From positions 1 through 41,782 of the IMG/VR virus record IMGVR_UViG_3300046009_009585: a DNA stretch of 41,782 nt; one strand, 5' to 3'. Positions 1 to 7,909 of the stretch are shown one piece after another. Origin of the DNA: a virus. Each line of letters begins with the position of its first letter. The stretch's first letter is position 1. Made by a program: the position numbers and the translations under genes. The notes below the pieces were generated by a model that saw nothing but the letters and a program-made list of their open reading frames with translations, ran no database searches and was not told the DNA's origin.

Positions 1-183
1 GATCACAAAGGCTCCTGCACTATCGCGGGCGTCGATTATTGGATCAGCGCCTACATTAACGAATCTCGCGACAACGGAGAAAAATTTTTCCGCCTCTACT
101 TCGAGCCAAAGAAAACGGAAGCGAATGGCTCCGCGCCAGTGCAGGCCGCCGATCTCTCCGCCACGCCCGACATTCCCTTTTGA
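1..183 (+). CDS. 3' part of a small gene that wraps around the contig join
   Basis: This is the second part of an 83-residue protein whose ATG is at 41586. The frame enters at base 1 (codon GAT) and stops with TGA at 181-183. The joined product has a basic N-terminus, then a short beta-rich stretch with VDYWISAYINE and FFRLYFEPKK. From memory this resembles small phage proteins that follow the pattern HP..KGS...G..YW.SA, which have no firm function. The TGA overlaps the next ATG (TGATG), so the two genes are translationally coupled. It lies in the packaging-to-head interval, downstream of the terminase. Confidence 0.75.
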   Translation, partial: DHKGSCTIAGVDYWISAYINESRDNGEKFFRLYFEPKKTEANGSAPVQAADLSATPDIPF

Positions 184-419
184 TGAGCCCCGAGGAACAG
201 CAAGCCGCGTGGTGCGTGCCCGCCGAGGAGCCGTGGTTCCGCGCGCTTCTCCAAAAAATGGAAGACCACATTGCGGACGCGCAAATTTTTGTGACGATGC
301 CCGCGACCGCGCAAAATCACGGCACCCTCGCCAGCGCCGCCGGGCGTCTCGACGCGCTCATCACACTCCGCGAAGACCTCGCCGCTACACGCGCCGAGGC
401 TTTCGAGGCGAAGAAATAA
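183..419 (+). CDS. Small phage protein between packaging and head genes (78 aa)
   Basis: This 78-residue protein starts at an ATG that overlaps the previous stop (TGATG). It looks helical: WFRALLQKMEDHI, then an Ala/Leu-rich helix with GRLDALITLREDLA. Small proteins of this type, with a G..DAL..LREDL helix, often sit beside portal and terminase genes in podovirus-like phages, but I know no function for them. It is the last gene before a 232-bp gap, so it probably ends the terminase transcription unit. The function is not recognised. Confidence 0.7.
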   Translation: MSPEEQQAAWCVPAEEPWFRALLQKMEDHIADAQIFVTMPATAQNHGTLASAAGRLDALITLREDLAATRAEAFEAKK

Positions 420-651
420 TTCTTCCCTCCGTGTTCTCCGTGTCCTCCCTGGTTAATTAGTTTTCCTAACAATTTTCGTCCCGTTTCGTCCCGTTTCGTC
501 CCGTTTCGCCAGCACCCTCTAGGCACCCCGCATTTCTTCTGGCAGTCGGCTCGTAGTGCGGGGGCTGAACGGCCCGCCGCGTGGCCGTGAAAATGTGCGG
601 TCCCGCAACAACCCTCCGTTCTGACAACGCGACTTGGACGCACCAAAAGCC
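420..651 (+). other. 232-bp intergenic region between packaging and head genes
   Basis: No convincing gene lies here. The left part (about 422-456) is a T/C-rich element whose reverse complement reads TTAACCAGGGAGGACACGG and resembles the start of the gene at 38666. The middle holds a 10-bp tandem repeat (474-508). The right part has no recognisable sigma70-type promoter. By position it is the best place for a late promoter or a packaging recognition site, but that is inference. Confidence 0.5.
474..508. repeat. 10-bp tandem repeat, 3.5 copies of TTTCGTCCCG
   Basis: Three perfect head-to-tail copies of TTTCGTCCCG start at 474, 484 and 494, followed by a half copy. A 10-bp period places every copy on the same face of the helix, as expected for cooperative protein binding. 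The repeat sits in the gap after the terminase block, so it may be a pac-like or regulatory site. Confidence 0.85.
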
Positions 652-1710
652 ATGGGACAGACAGAATCAGACTTCAATATCGGCGAGGTCATTGACGCAC
701 TAGGGATTCAACTCCCGACACGAGTCGATGAAATTCCGGCGGCCAAAGAGGAGCCTGCGCAAGCAGAGCCCGAGGCCGACCAGGAGACGGTCGCCGAGGA
801 CAACACTGACAACGAAACAACCGAGGAACAAGAATCCACCGACGAGCCAGCCGATGAGGCCGACGAGACCGAGGAGACCGAGGAAACCGAAGAGAGCGAC
901 GAGGAGGAATCCGACGACGAAGCCGAGGCGCAAGCCCCCGAGCCCGCTGCCGTGAAGAAACTCCACAAGCGAGTCGATAAGCTCACCGCCCGCGCCAAAA
1001 GCGCCGAGGAGCAAGCCGCCACGCTGCAAGCCGAACTCGCCGCCACAAAAGATGCGCTCACTAAAGCGCAACCCATCGTGGTGCAGGACGCCGCCGATCC
1101 CTTGGCCGATGTGCAATCCGTGAATGAACTGGAAAGCCGTCTCGCCGCCGCCAACACCGTGCTCGACAATGTGCCCGACCTGATCGCGAAAGCGGACATG
1201 GAGGGTGGCGAAATCGATGTGCCGATGGGCGATGGCAGCACGCGCCGATTCTCCAAGGCGGAATTGCAAGAGCGCCTGCGCACCGCACGGGCGATTCTCA
1301 AAGCCGAGCCGCAGCGCCGAAACTATTTCGCCGCCCGCGAGACCTACCAGCACGAGGCCAGACAGGTTTACCCCGAATTGTTCCAAAACGAGTCGCCAGC
1401 CCGGAAGATGATGCTCGAAACGCTCAAAGCGTATCCCGGCATCGCCAAGCTCCCGAACCTGGAACTCATCATCGGTGATGCCATTCGTGGGCAAGCCATC
1501 CGCTTCCAGCAAGCCGAGGCCGTCCAAAAGAAAGCCGCGACCGCAAAGGCCAAGCCTGCCGCACCCGCCGCCAAGCCCGCCATGGCACCCAAAGTTGTCA
1601 GCCCCTCCGCCGCCCCGAAAACCAAAGCCAAAGCCAACCCCCTCGAAGCCCTGAAAAAATCTGGAAACCGTGATGCCGCCGAAGCCTTCGTCGCCTCACT
1701 TTTTAACTAA
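652..1710 (+). CDS. Putative capsid scaffolding protein (352 aa)
   Basis: The gene lies directly before the major capsid gene, where scaffolding proteins usually sit. Residues about 25-100 are extremely acidic (runs of Glu/Asp with Thr). A coiled-coil segment follows at about 105-145 (LHKRVDKLTARAKSAEEQAA). Then come mixed helical sequence and a basic Ala/Lys/Pro-rich C-terminus ending in a short helix (EAFVASLFN). An acidic flexible arm, a coiled coil and a basic C-terminal helix that could bind coat protein fit phage scaffolds, although no specific family is evident. I chose the ATG at 652; an in-frame TTG at 634 would add six residues. No Shine-Dalgarno is visible. Confidence 0.7.
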   Translation: MGQTESDFNIGEVIDALGIQLPTRVDEIPAAKEEPAQAEPEADQETVAEDNTDNETTEEQESTDEPADEADETEETEETEESDEEESDDEAEAQAPEPAAVKKLHKRVDKLTARAKSAEEQAATLQAELAATKDALTKAQPIVVQDAADPLADVQSVNELESRLAAANTVLDNVPDLIAKADMEGGEIDVPMGDGSTRRFSKAELQERLRTARAILKAEPQRRNYFAARETYQHEARQVYPELFQNESPARKMMLETLKAYPGIAKLPNLELIIGDAIRGQAIRFQQAEAVQKKAATAKAKPAAPAAKPAMAPKVVSPSAAPKTKAKANPLEALKKSGNRDAAEAFVASLFN

Positions 1711-1742
1711 CCAACCCACCAACCTTAAAACCAACCCACCAA
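1709..1742. repeat. Duplicated A/C-rich leader before the capsid gene
   Basis: AACCAACCCACCAA occurs at 1709-1722 and again at 1729-1742, just before the capsid ATG at 1747. The leader has no G-rich Shine-Dalgarno and almost no G, so it should be unstructured. This is consistent with SD-independent initiation of the most highly expressed gene. Confidence 0.7.
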
Positions 1743-1746
1743 AATT

Positions 1747-2757
1747 ATGCCAGCTACACCAATCACCACAGTCAAAGGCCAGCGCGAAGATCTCTCCGAC
1801 GCGATGGTTCTTATCGAACCGGGCGACACGCCCCTTTTCTCCATGTGCAAAAAAGCCAGCGAGCCGAAGAATGTTCTCTTCCAATGGCCCGCTGACAACT
1901 ACGCCACCCCGCAGACCGGCGGCGTTCTCGCCAATGCGGATGTCACCTCGTTTGACGACGAGCACGCCAACCGTGAACTCCTCGCAGGCCGCGTCCAAAA
2001 AGTCCGCCGCTCGTTCCAAGTGGACGACCTCGTGGAAAATGTCGCCGACCTCGCAGGCATTGGCCGCAAGCAAGCCTTCAACAAAGCCGGAGCAAAAGCT
2101 CTTGTCGAATTGAAGACCGACATCGAGGCCATCATGGGCAGCGACAACGACAGCCAAGTGGAATCCGGCGCGGCTCCTTACAAGACTCGCGGCATCGGTT
2201 CCTGGATCAGCTCGGGCGCGCAGGCCGACACGGCCACTGCCGTTCCCGCAGCGTTCCGCACGCCAGCGTCCTCGATCAACACAACCGTCACAACCTCCCT
2301 CACGGAGAGCAATGTGATCGATGTGCTCGAGTCGATGTTCAAAGTCCGCAAGGCCAAGAAGAACTACGACCTCGTGTGCGGCACTGCCCTCAAGCGTGCG
2401 TTCACAAACTTCATCCGTATCCAAACCGGTTCGCCGAATGTCATGAGCACCGTCCGCACTTTCTCCAGCGATGTGGAAAGCAAAAAGATCGTGAACAGCA
2501 TCGACATCTACGAAGGCGACTTCGGCAGCCTCAGCCTGCATGTCTCGACCTACCTCGCCAATGGCGCGGCAGCCGCCGTCTCCGCCGCTCGCGGATATGT
2601 CTGCGACATGGACCTCATCTCGATTGGTTTCAACCGCAAGCCCCGTATGGAGGAGCTTGAGGATCGTGGTGGTGGTCGCCGTGGATTCGTGGACGCCATC
2701 TTCGGCGTTGCCGTAGCCAATCCCCAGGTGCTCGGCAAATTCGCCGCAACGGCCTAA
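1747..2757 (+). CDS. Major capsid protein, DUF5309/SU10-like (336 aa)
   Basis: The order (after a scaffold-like gene, before the portal), the length of 336 residues and the sequence pattern match the SU10-type major head protein family (DUF5309). The start has VKGQREDLSDAMVLIEPGDTP-type sequence, followed by FQWPADNY. The middle has a region on the ALVELKTDIEAIMG theme, and the C-terminal part has YVCDMDLISIGFNRKP. These proteins form the HK97-fold shell. The ATG at 1747 follows an A/C-rich duplicated leader without a Shine-Dalgarno. A strong hairpin follows the stop codon, probably tuning expression relative to the portal. Confidence 0.85.
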   Translation: MPATPITTVKGQREDLSDAMVLIEPGDTPLFSMCKKASEPKNVLFQWPADNYATPQTGGVLANADVTSFDDEHANRELLAGRVQKVRRSFQVDDLVENVADLAGIGRKQAFNKAGAKALVELKTDIEAIMGSDNDSQVESGAAPYKTRGIGSWISSGAQADTATAVPAAFRTPASSINTTVTTSLTESNVIDVLESMFKVRKAKKNYDLVCGTALKRAFTNFIRIQTGSPNVMSTVRTFSSDVESKKIVNSIDIYEGDFGSLSLHVSTYLANGAAAAVSAARGYVCDMDLISIGFNRKPRMEELEDRGGGRRGFVDAIFGVAVANPQVLGKFAATA

Positions 2758-2774
2758 CACACCCCGCCCGCACA

Positions 2775-2807
2775 GCCGGTGGCCCTTTGTCATTGTGGGC
2801 CACCGGC
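2775..2807 (+). terminator. 11-bp perfect hairpin after the capsid gene
   Basis: GCCGGTGGCCC (2775-2785) and GGGCCACCGGC (2797-2807) form a perfect 11-bp stem around an 11-nt loop. A run of five T begins 12 bases after the stem (2819-2823), so this is not a textbook intrinsic terminator. It more likely attenuates read-through or stabilises capsid mRNA, a common arrangement after phage capsid genes. Confidence 0.6.
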
Positions 2808-2830
2808 ACTCGGGCCGCTTTTTCATCCTG

Positions 2831-3181
2831 ATGAACGACGCGCTCAAAGAAGTCCTCTCGGAACTCCCCGGCGATCTCGCCGAGGGGGCGAAGAACGAAC
2901 TGCTGGATCAGTGGAACAACAAGGCTGTGCAAGCGGATGCCCGCCAGCACGCCATTGCCGCCGACCATGCCAAGCAAGCTCTCCGCTCGATTGAGGGCAT
3001 CGGCGCGTTGTCTCTCAGCATCGACCCCCAGATTTATCATTTTTGGAATTGGAAACTGCCCGGTTGCTGGCGCGACAGCGATTTCATCCGCTGGTTTAAG
3101 CGCAACTTCCCGCAATGCGTGGTGCGCTGCGGCGGCACGGGCAAAATCGCACTCCTCATGCCGGGCTTGAAAACCGCTTGA
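2831..3181 (+). CDS. Conserved small protein between capsid and portal (116 aa)
   Basis: This 116-residue protein has a helical N-terminal half (LKEVLSELPGDLAEGAKNEL) and a C-terminal half with IGALSLSIDPQIYHFWNWK, then CWRDSDFIRWFKRNFPQ. From memory, small proteins with a YH.W...G.W.D..F..FLR.NP pattern occur near the capsid or portal in other podovirus-like phages without assigned function. The stop TGA overlaps the portal start (TGATG). I chose the ATG at 2831 because it follows the hairpin; an upstream in-frame start at 2795 would lie inside it. Confidence 0.7.
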   Translation: MNDALKEVLSELPGDLAEGAKNELLDQWNNKAVQADARQHAIAADHAKQALRSIEGIGALSLSIDPQIYHFWNWKLPGCWRDSDFIRWFKRNFPQCVVRCGGTGKIALLMPGLKTA

Positions 3182-5280
3182 TGCAAGACGACGACCAGCC
3201 CCGCGACACAAAATTCTGGGTGGGCCAGCTCACCCAAGCCGCAACGGATGGCGGCTGGTTCAGCGCCACCCGTGGCCGGAATTACGACACCCGCATGGCC
3301 CTGTGGGATGGCCAATCCTCGGATGGCCGCAAGTGGGCCACCAACTACGGGCGAAATGTTTTTCCCTGGGAAGGCTCCAGCGACTCACGAATCCGCTTGG
3401 CCGATCTTGTTTGCAACCGCGAGACCCAACTTTGCCTCACCGCCACTTTCGCCGCCCGGCTGCAAATGATGCCGGTTGAATCCTCGGACGCCATGGCCCG
3501 CACCGCCGCCGAGGCCGTTATGAAATGGATGCTCTTTCAGCATTGCGCCTCCGACTTGCGCCGGGAACTCGAAATCGCGCTCAACATCCGCGCCACCTAC
3601 GGCCTCGCGGTGATGGGTTGCTTTTGGAAAACGACCACTCGCGTGGAGGAGAAATCCATCTCGCTTGAGGATTTGATCACCATGGCCGCCGAGACCCGCG
3701 ACCCCGCCGTGGAGTCTTTCATCGGGGCCGTGCTCGACCCGCTGCAAGAAGACCTCGCCATCGAAATGGCCGAGCAATACGCCCCCGGCACCGGCTCCGC
3801 CGCGAATATCCAAAAGCTCCGCGAGGGCGGCACGGTGGAATACACCCAACCCTACATTTTTGAGAGCAAGCCCGAGTGGACTGCCCTCGAACCTTTCAAC
3901 GATGTGCTTTTCCCCACCGCGACCTTCGACCTCCAGCGCGCCCCGTGGATCGCCCGCCGCGAGCTGGTGACATGCGAGGAGTTGGAGGAACGCACACTCA
4001 CCGAGGGCTACCCCGAGGAATTTTACGAGCAGGCCGAGCGATTCAAAGGAGCCAGCCTGTGGCCGATATACAGCCAGCAAAACCACAATCGCCGCGACAG
4101 CATTCTCTGGCAGGACAACCGCGACCTCATCGAAATCTGGCATGTTTACTCGAAGGAAACCGATGAGGAGACCGGCGCGACAAAGGTCATGTGCCGGATC
4201 ATGCACCCGAATGTGAGCCTCTACGCCAAGGAGGAAATTTCTCCCTACTCCCATGGCGAGTATCCCTTCATTGAGCTACCCCGCGAGCGCATCACCCGCT
4301 GCCTGCTGGAAAGCCGGGGCATCCCCGAAATCGTCTCGACCATGCAGGCCGAGATCAAGACCCAGCGCGACTACCGCACCGACCGCGCCGGGATCGCCAT
4401 TTTGCCCCCCATGCGCGTGCCTGCCAATCGCGGCAAGCTCGACATCATCCTCGGCCCGGCCACGCAAATCCCCGAGCGCCGCCCGAATGAATTTGGCTGG
4501 ATGCAGCCGCCGCCGTTTGACCAAGGCACCATTGAGATCGAGCGCGCCGTCCGCCGTGATGTGAATGAATACTTCGGCATGGCGGGCGAAGGAGTCGATC
4601 CGAACTACGCCGCGCTCGTGCAGCAGCACATGGTGGATCGCTGGCTCCGCGACTTCAAAGCCATCCTCTCGCAGACCTACCAACTCATGCAGCAATACAT
4701 GCTGCCGGTCCAAATCCTCCGCGTCTCCGGTGGGCAGGCCACCCCGTTCCAAGCCGACCGCGAAAGCATCCAGGGCAAGTTCGACCTCATGGTTGATTGG
4801 GACGCCAAGAACCTCGACGCCGAAGCCCTCGGCGTAAAGCTCGACTACATCTCGAAAGCCATCGTCCCGATGGATGTCGCCGGTGTCATCGACCGCGCCG
4901 GACTCGTCAAATTCATCATGGCCGCCGTGGACCCGAATCTCGCCGACCTCCTCGTGCGCGACCCTGGCCCCGCCGCCGCCATCGAGGCAAACGAGGAACA
5001 ACTCGCCTACACAAAAATCGCCGCAGGCACCGAGCCCGAACTCCCCGCCGAGGGCCAGAACCACCAGCTCCGCGCCCAAGTCCTGCAAGGCATCATCCAA
5101 GCAAACCCCGCCGTCCAACAGCGTTACCAGCAAGATGAGATTTTCCGCAACATGATCGATGCCCGCTTGAAGGGTTTCAACTTCCAGCTCCAGCAACAAC
5201 AAAACGCCCAGATCGGTCGCCAAGGCACCCTGCCCGCGCTGCAACAAGGAGCGCCGCAACCAACCCAACCAACCCAATAA
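3181..5280 (+). CDS. Portal protein (699 aa)
   Basis: This is a large portal: twelve copies would form the head vertex channel for DNA. Near the N-terminus is a region with NVFPWEGSSDSRIRLAD, typical of large podovirus portals. A central acidic and beta-rich wing has PFNDVLFPTATFDLQRAPWI. A segment with QAEIKTQRDYRTDRAGIA is followed by ANRGKLDIILGPATQIPE. The C-terminal tail is Gln-rich (FQLQQQQNAQ, ending PTQPTQ), as in barrel-forming portals. The ATG at 3181 overlaps the previous stop; the frame remains open to 3115 but within the upstream gene. Capsid before portal is the reverse of the usual order. Confidence 0.85.
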   Translation: MQDDDQPRDTKFWVGQLTQAATDGGWFSATRGRNYDTRMALWDGQSSDGRKWATNYGRNVFPWEGSSDSRIRLADLVCNRETQLCLTATFAARLQMMPVESSDAMARTAAEAVMKWMLFQHCASDLRRELEIALNIRATYGLAVMGCFWKTTTRVEEKSISLEDLITMAAETRDPAVESFIGAVLDPLQEDLAIEMAEQYAPGTGSAANIQKLREGGTVEYTQPYIFESKPEWTALEPFNDVLFPTATFDLQRAPWIARRELVTCEELEERTLTEGYPEEFYEQAERFKGASLWPIYSQQNHNRRDSILWQDNRDLIEIWHVYSKETDEETGATKVMCRIMHPNVSLYAKEEISPYSHGEYPFIELPRERITRCLLESRGIPEIVSTMQAEIKTQRDYRTDRAGIAILPPMRVPANRGKLDIILGPATQIPERRPNEFGWMQPPPFDQGTIEIERAVRRDVNEYFGMAGEGVDPNYAALVQQHMVDRWLRDFKAILSQTYQLMQQYMLPVQILRVSGGQATPFQADRESIQGKFDLMVDWDAKNLDAEALGVKLDYISKAIVPMDVAGVIDRAGLVKFIMAAVDPNLADLLVRDPGPAAAIEANEEQLAYTKIAAGTEPELPAEGQNHQLRAQVLQGIIQANPAVQQRYQQDEIFRNMIDARLKGFNFQLQQQQNAQIGRQGTLPALQQGAPQPTQPTQ

Positions 5281-5286
5281 ACCGCC

Positions 5287-6114
5287 ATGAGATCCGTCAC
5301 ATTCCAATCCGTCCTTGACGGAGCCGCCGCCCGCATCGGGCTTGACCCCACGCAGACCATCCAGCCCTCCACAGCGTCGGCGCTGACGGAGTATATCAAC
5401 ACCCGCACCCGTTTTGCGTGGGAGGCTTACAAGTGGCCTGAGCTTTCGGCTATCGAGAAGCGCCAGTTCCGCCAGACTTTTGATGCAGAGGCGACCTATG
5501 CTGCCGGAGCGGAGGTTTTCTACCTCGGAAACTACTACCGCAAAACAGGCACAGGCGATGTCGGCGTGCTGCCTACGGTGGAAACGACTTGGACCTCGGA
5601 CGCAAATCTCACCGACTTTGTGCGGTCGATTGATTTTGACCAAACATTCTCAGCGGCCACTCCCATCGGCGAGGTTCTCCATGTCTACCGCCAAGACCCC
5701 CGCGTGGTGCGCTACGCCGAGCGCGTCAACTTCTGGGTCACTGACTCAGGTGCCATTGTTGGCCCAACGCAGTTCACAAATGCGACGCCAAACGAGGTCT
5801 TCGTCGAGTTCACCATTCGCCCGACCATGTTCAACACAGCGTCGAATTCCCAACCTTTCCCTCGCGTCCTCTCCGAGTATGTGAAATTCGCCTCCGCCGC
5901 CGACGCGCTGCGCGAGGACGGGCAGTTCGACAAAGCCGCCTACATGGATGGCCTCGCCGTCGATGCGCTTCAGAAAGAAATCGACATCATTGAGCTGAAG
6001 CAGGGCCAGACTCGCCTGCAAGGCACCCGCCGCGACCTCTACCCGTCCACTCCGATGCAGCGGGCGACATCCAGCCCTATCGCCAGCGCGCTCGACAAAG
6101 CTCCCCGCCAGTAA
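5287..6114 (+). CDS. Head-tail adaptor-like protein, first of two tandem paralogues (275 aa)
   Basis: The N-terminus (FQSVLDGAAARIGLDP..., then LTEYINTRTRFAWEAYKWPE) matches the next gene (LQQILDSITARAGIDP..., VQEAVNYAWEFFDWPE), so the two arose by duplication. Residues about 72-105 have the spacing of a carbohydrate-binding-module 5/12-like fold (AGAEVFYLGNYYRK, ending LPTVETTW). The C-terminal helices (FASAADALREDGQFDKAAYM) resemble the helical ends of head-tail adaptors. Its position after the portal supports an adaptor ring role. The gene-level assignment is by context and fold pattern, not by a firm family match. Confidence 0.65.
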   Translation: MRSVTFQSVLDGAAARIGLDPTQTIQPSTASALTEYINTRTRFAWEAYKWPELSAIEKRQFRQTFDAEATYAAGAEVFYLGNYYRKTGTGDVGVLPTVETTWTSDANLTDFVRSIDFDQTFSAATPIGEVLHVYRQDPRVVRYAERVNFWVTDSGAIVGPTQFTNATPNEVFVEFTIRPTMFNTASNSQPFPRVLSEYVKFASAADALREDGQFDKAAYMDGLAVDALQKEIDIIELKQGQTRLQGTRRDLYPSTPMQRATSSPIASALDKAPRQ

Positions 6115-6117
6115 CGC

Positions 6118-7068
6118 ATGAAATCCATCCGTCTCCAGCAAATCCTTGATAGCATTACGGCACGCGCCGGGATTGATCCCGCGCTGCCGGAGAATGCGCA
6201 TCGGGGTGCGCTGGTGATGGACTATGTGCAGGAAGCGGTCAACTACGCCTGGGAGTTTTTTGATTGGCCCGAGATCACTCACACCGAGGAGCGCATTGTT
6301 TTGGGCGCAGGCTTTGCCGAGGGCGGCTACACCTACGAGGCCGACTATGCTGGGACCGTCTCCTACATTGGCCGCGCTATCGAAGGCAGCACATTTGACC
6401 AAGCCGTGTGGCGCATCAAGCGCGTCACCACCACAACGGCCGGGGCGGTCTTGAATATCGACACCGCCCTCAATGTGGCTTGGAACAATCGCCTCACGGC
6501 CACCTATGTCGAGGACAGCCAAAACTCGCCATCCACCGAGATTCCCTATGTGCTGCTTTACTCCGAGGGCCGCACGCCCATTGGCGCAATCTCTGCCGTG
6601 TATGCGTCCAATCCCGACACCTCGCTCGCGTATTCGCTGAAATTCAGCATCACCGCCGACCGGCTGCTTATCACCGACGCCGCCTATGCGGGAGGAACGG
6701 TTTACATCTCATTCACCGAGCCAGTGCCGGAGTTCACCATCGCCAGCTACGATGGCAAGACCGCCTACGCTTTTGGTGACCTCGTTTACCACAACCCCAC
6801 CGGCGACTGCTATCGCGCCATTCTAGCCACCACCGGCAACGCCCCGACAAGCACCGTCTATTGGTCCAAGCAAGCCGTCCCTTTCTTCCTCGGCGACTAC
6901 ATCAAGACGACCGGCCTTGCCTCCATCCTGCTCGAAGAGCCCGGCATGGAGAACAAAGCCAACTACCTCACCGCCCGCGCCGAAGGGCTGTTGATGAAAG
7001 CCATGGACGATGCCTGGCTCCGCAAAGGCGAAGTCCGCCACTACTCCGCGAAATTCGACTACCGATGA
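6118..7068 (+). CDS. Head-tail adaptor-like protein, second paralogue (316 aa)
   Basis: This is a paralogue of the preceding gene (shared helical start ending in FDWPE). It has gained two extra modules. Residues about 100-136 carry the VWRIKRVTT...AWNNRLTATY module also present in two later tail genes. Residues about 213-253 carry a CBM5/12-like stretch (YAFGDLVYHN, CYRAILATTG, ending in W). The C-terminus (YLTARAEGLLMKAMDDAWL) is helical, like the paralogue. It is likely a virion adaptor or tail-side ring protein. Its TGA overlaps the next ATG (ATGA). Confidence 0.65.
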   Translation: MKSIRLQQILDSITARAGIDPALPENAHRGALVMDYVQEAVNYAWEFFDWPEITHTEERIVLGAGFAEGGYTYEADYAGTVSYIGRAIEGSTFDQAVWRIKRVTTTTAGAVLNIDTALNVAWNNRLTATYVEDSQNSPSTEIPYVLLYSEGRTPIGAISAVYASNPDTSLAYSLKFSITADRLLITDAAYAGGTVYISFTEPVPEFTIASYDGKTAYAFGDLVYHNPTGDCYRAILATTGNAPTSTVYWSKQAVPFFLGDYIKTTGLASILLEEPGMENKANYLTARAEGLLMKAMDDAWLRKGEVRHYSAKFDYR

Positions 7069-7559
7069 ACGCCGTCCCCATCCCGAGACAACTCAGCGTA
7101 TCGAGCGCCAAGACGCGCTTGACCGGGAACGGCGCGAGCACCGTGTTTTCTGTCTCGGGCCTCAAATCCTCGGACCCCAACCATGTCCTGGTCGCCATCA
7201 ACGGCGTCATGCAGGAACCGACGGTGGACTACACGGTGAACCAAGGCGCGGGCACCATCACTTTCTCCCAAGCTATCCCACCCGCCGCAAAAATCGTTGT
7301 CGTCGCGCTCGGCCTCTACTCCATGGTCACGCAGCGCGACCCCGATCTTTACCTTCACTCCTTCGCGCTGAACTCCGCAGGCACATTTTCCTACTACGGC
7401 CTGCTGCTGAACTCCGACATCCCCGCCATCGGCTCCCCCGCCGCCGTGGCGAAGTGGACGATCACCCGCTCGGCACTTTCATCCGACGGCACCATCACAG
7501 CCACCGCCAAGGCGACCGATGTCGCGTGGACTAACCGGGAGACTGCCACTTACGCCTGA
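7065..7559 (+). CDS. Short beta-rich tail protein (164 aa)
   Basis: The first 85 residues (TRLTGNGASTVFSVSGL..., VLVAINGVMQEPTVDYTV...GTITFSQAIP) follow the pattern of the beta-sandwich repeats at the virion-bound end of T7-like tail fibres. The C-terminus carries the KWTITRSALSSDGT...AWTNRETATY module shared with the genes at 6118 and 8828. It is probably a fibre-attachment or short fibre protein. The start overlaps the previous stop (ATGA) and the stop overlaps the next start (TGATG). Confidence 0.65.
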   Translation: MNAVPIPRQLSVSSAKTRLTGNGASTVFSVSGLKSSDPNHVLVAINGVMQEPTVDYTVNQGAGTITFSQAIPPAAKIVVVALGLYSMVTQRDPDLYLHSFALNSAGTFSYYGLLLNSDIPAIGSPAAVAKWTITRSALSSDGTITATAKATDVAWTNRETATYA

Positions 7560-7894
7560 TGACAACGATCACCGAGACAAATATCACGCAGCAGCTCGAT
7601 CTCTCGCAGTTCACCATCGTCCTGCCGGAGGACTCGCTCGGCGTTGTCGAATATCCCTCCGCCGCCGACTTCCCCGGCGTGGGCAAGGACAAGCGCCTCT
7701 ATGTGGCTCAAAATTCCGGCCAGATTTTCCGCTGGAATGGAAGCACCTACACCCCCGCCGCCGACCTCCCTACCACTTATTCCGACGATCCGCCAGCCCA
7801 CCCCTACACGGGCCAGCGGTGGACTACCCCTTTTGACCTAATCACCTACGAATGGTTCGCAGGCGCGTGGGTCGAAAAACCCAACAACCACTAA
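7559..7894 (+). CDS. Small virion-region protein (111 aa)
   Basis: This 111-residue protein has the fibre-associated motif FPGVGKDKRLYVAQNSGQIFRWNGSTY, seen in many phage tail-fibre genes as a small beta domain; here it covers residues about 38-66. A C-terminal Trp-rich stretch follows (GQRWTTPFD, YEWFAGAWVE). It is coupled to the previous gene by TGATG. A fibre or baseplate accessory role is inferred from its neighbours. Confidence 0.6.
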   Translation: MTTITETNITQQLDLSQFTIVLPEDSLGVVEYPSAADFPGVGKDKRLYVAQNSGQIFRWNGSTYTPAADLPTTYSDDPPAHPYTGQRWTTPFDLITYEWFAGAWVEKPNNH

Positions 7895-7909
7895 AAACCA
7901 CCTAATATC

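Noticed and set aside
474-508. CRISPR array
   Set aside because: The repeats are 10 bp, without spacers, and no cas gene is present.
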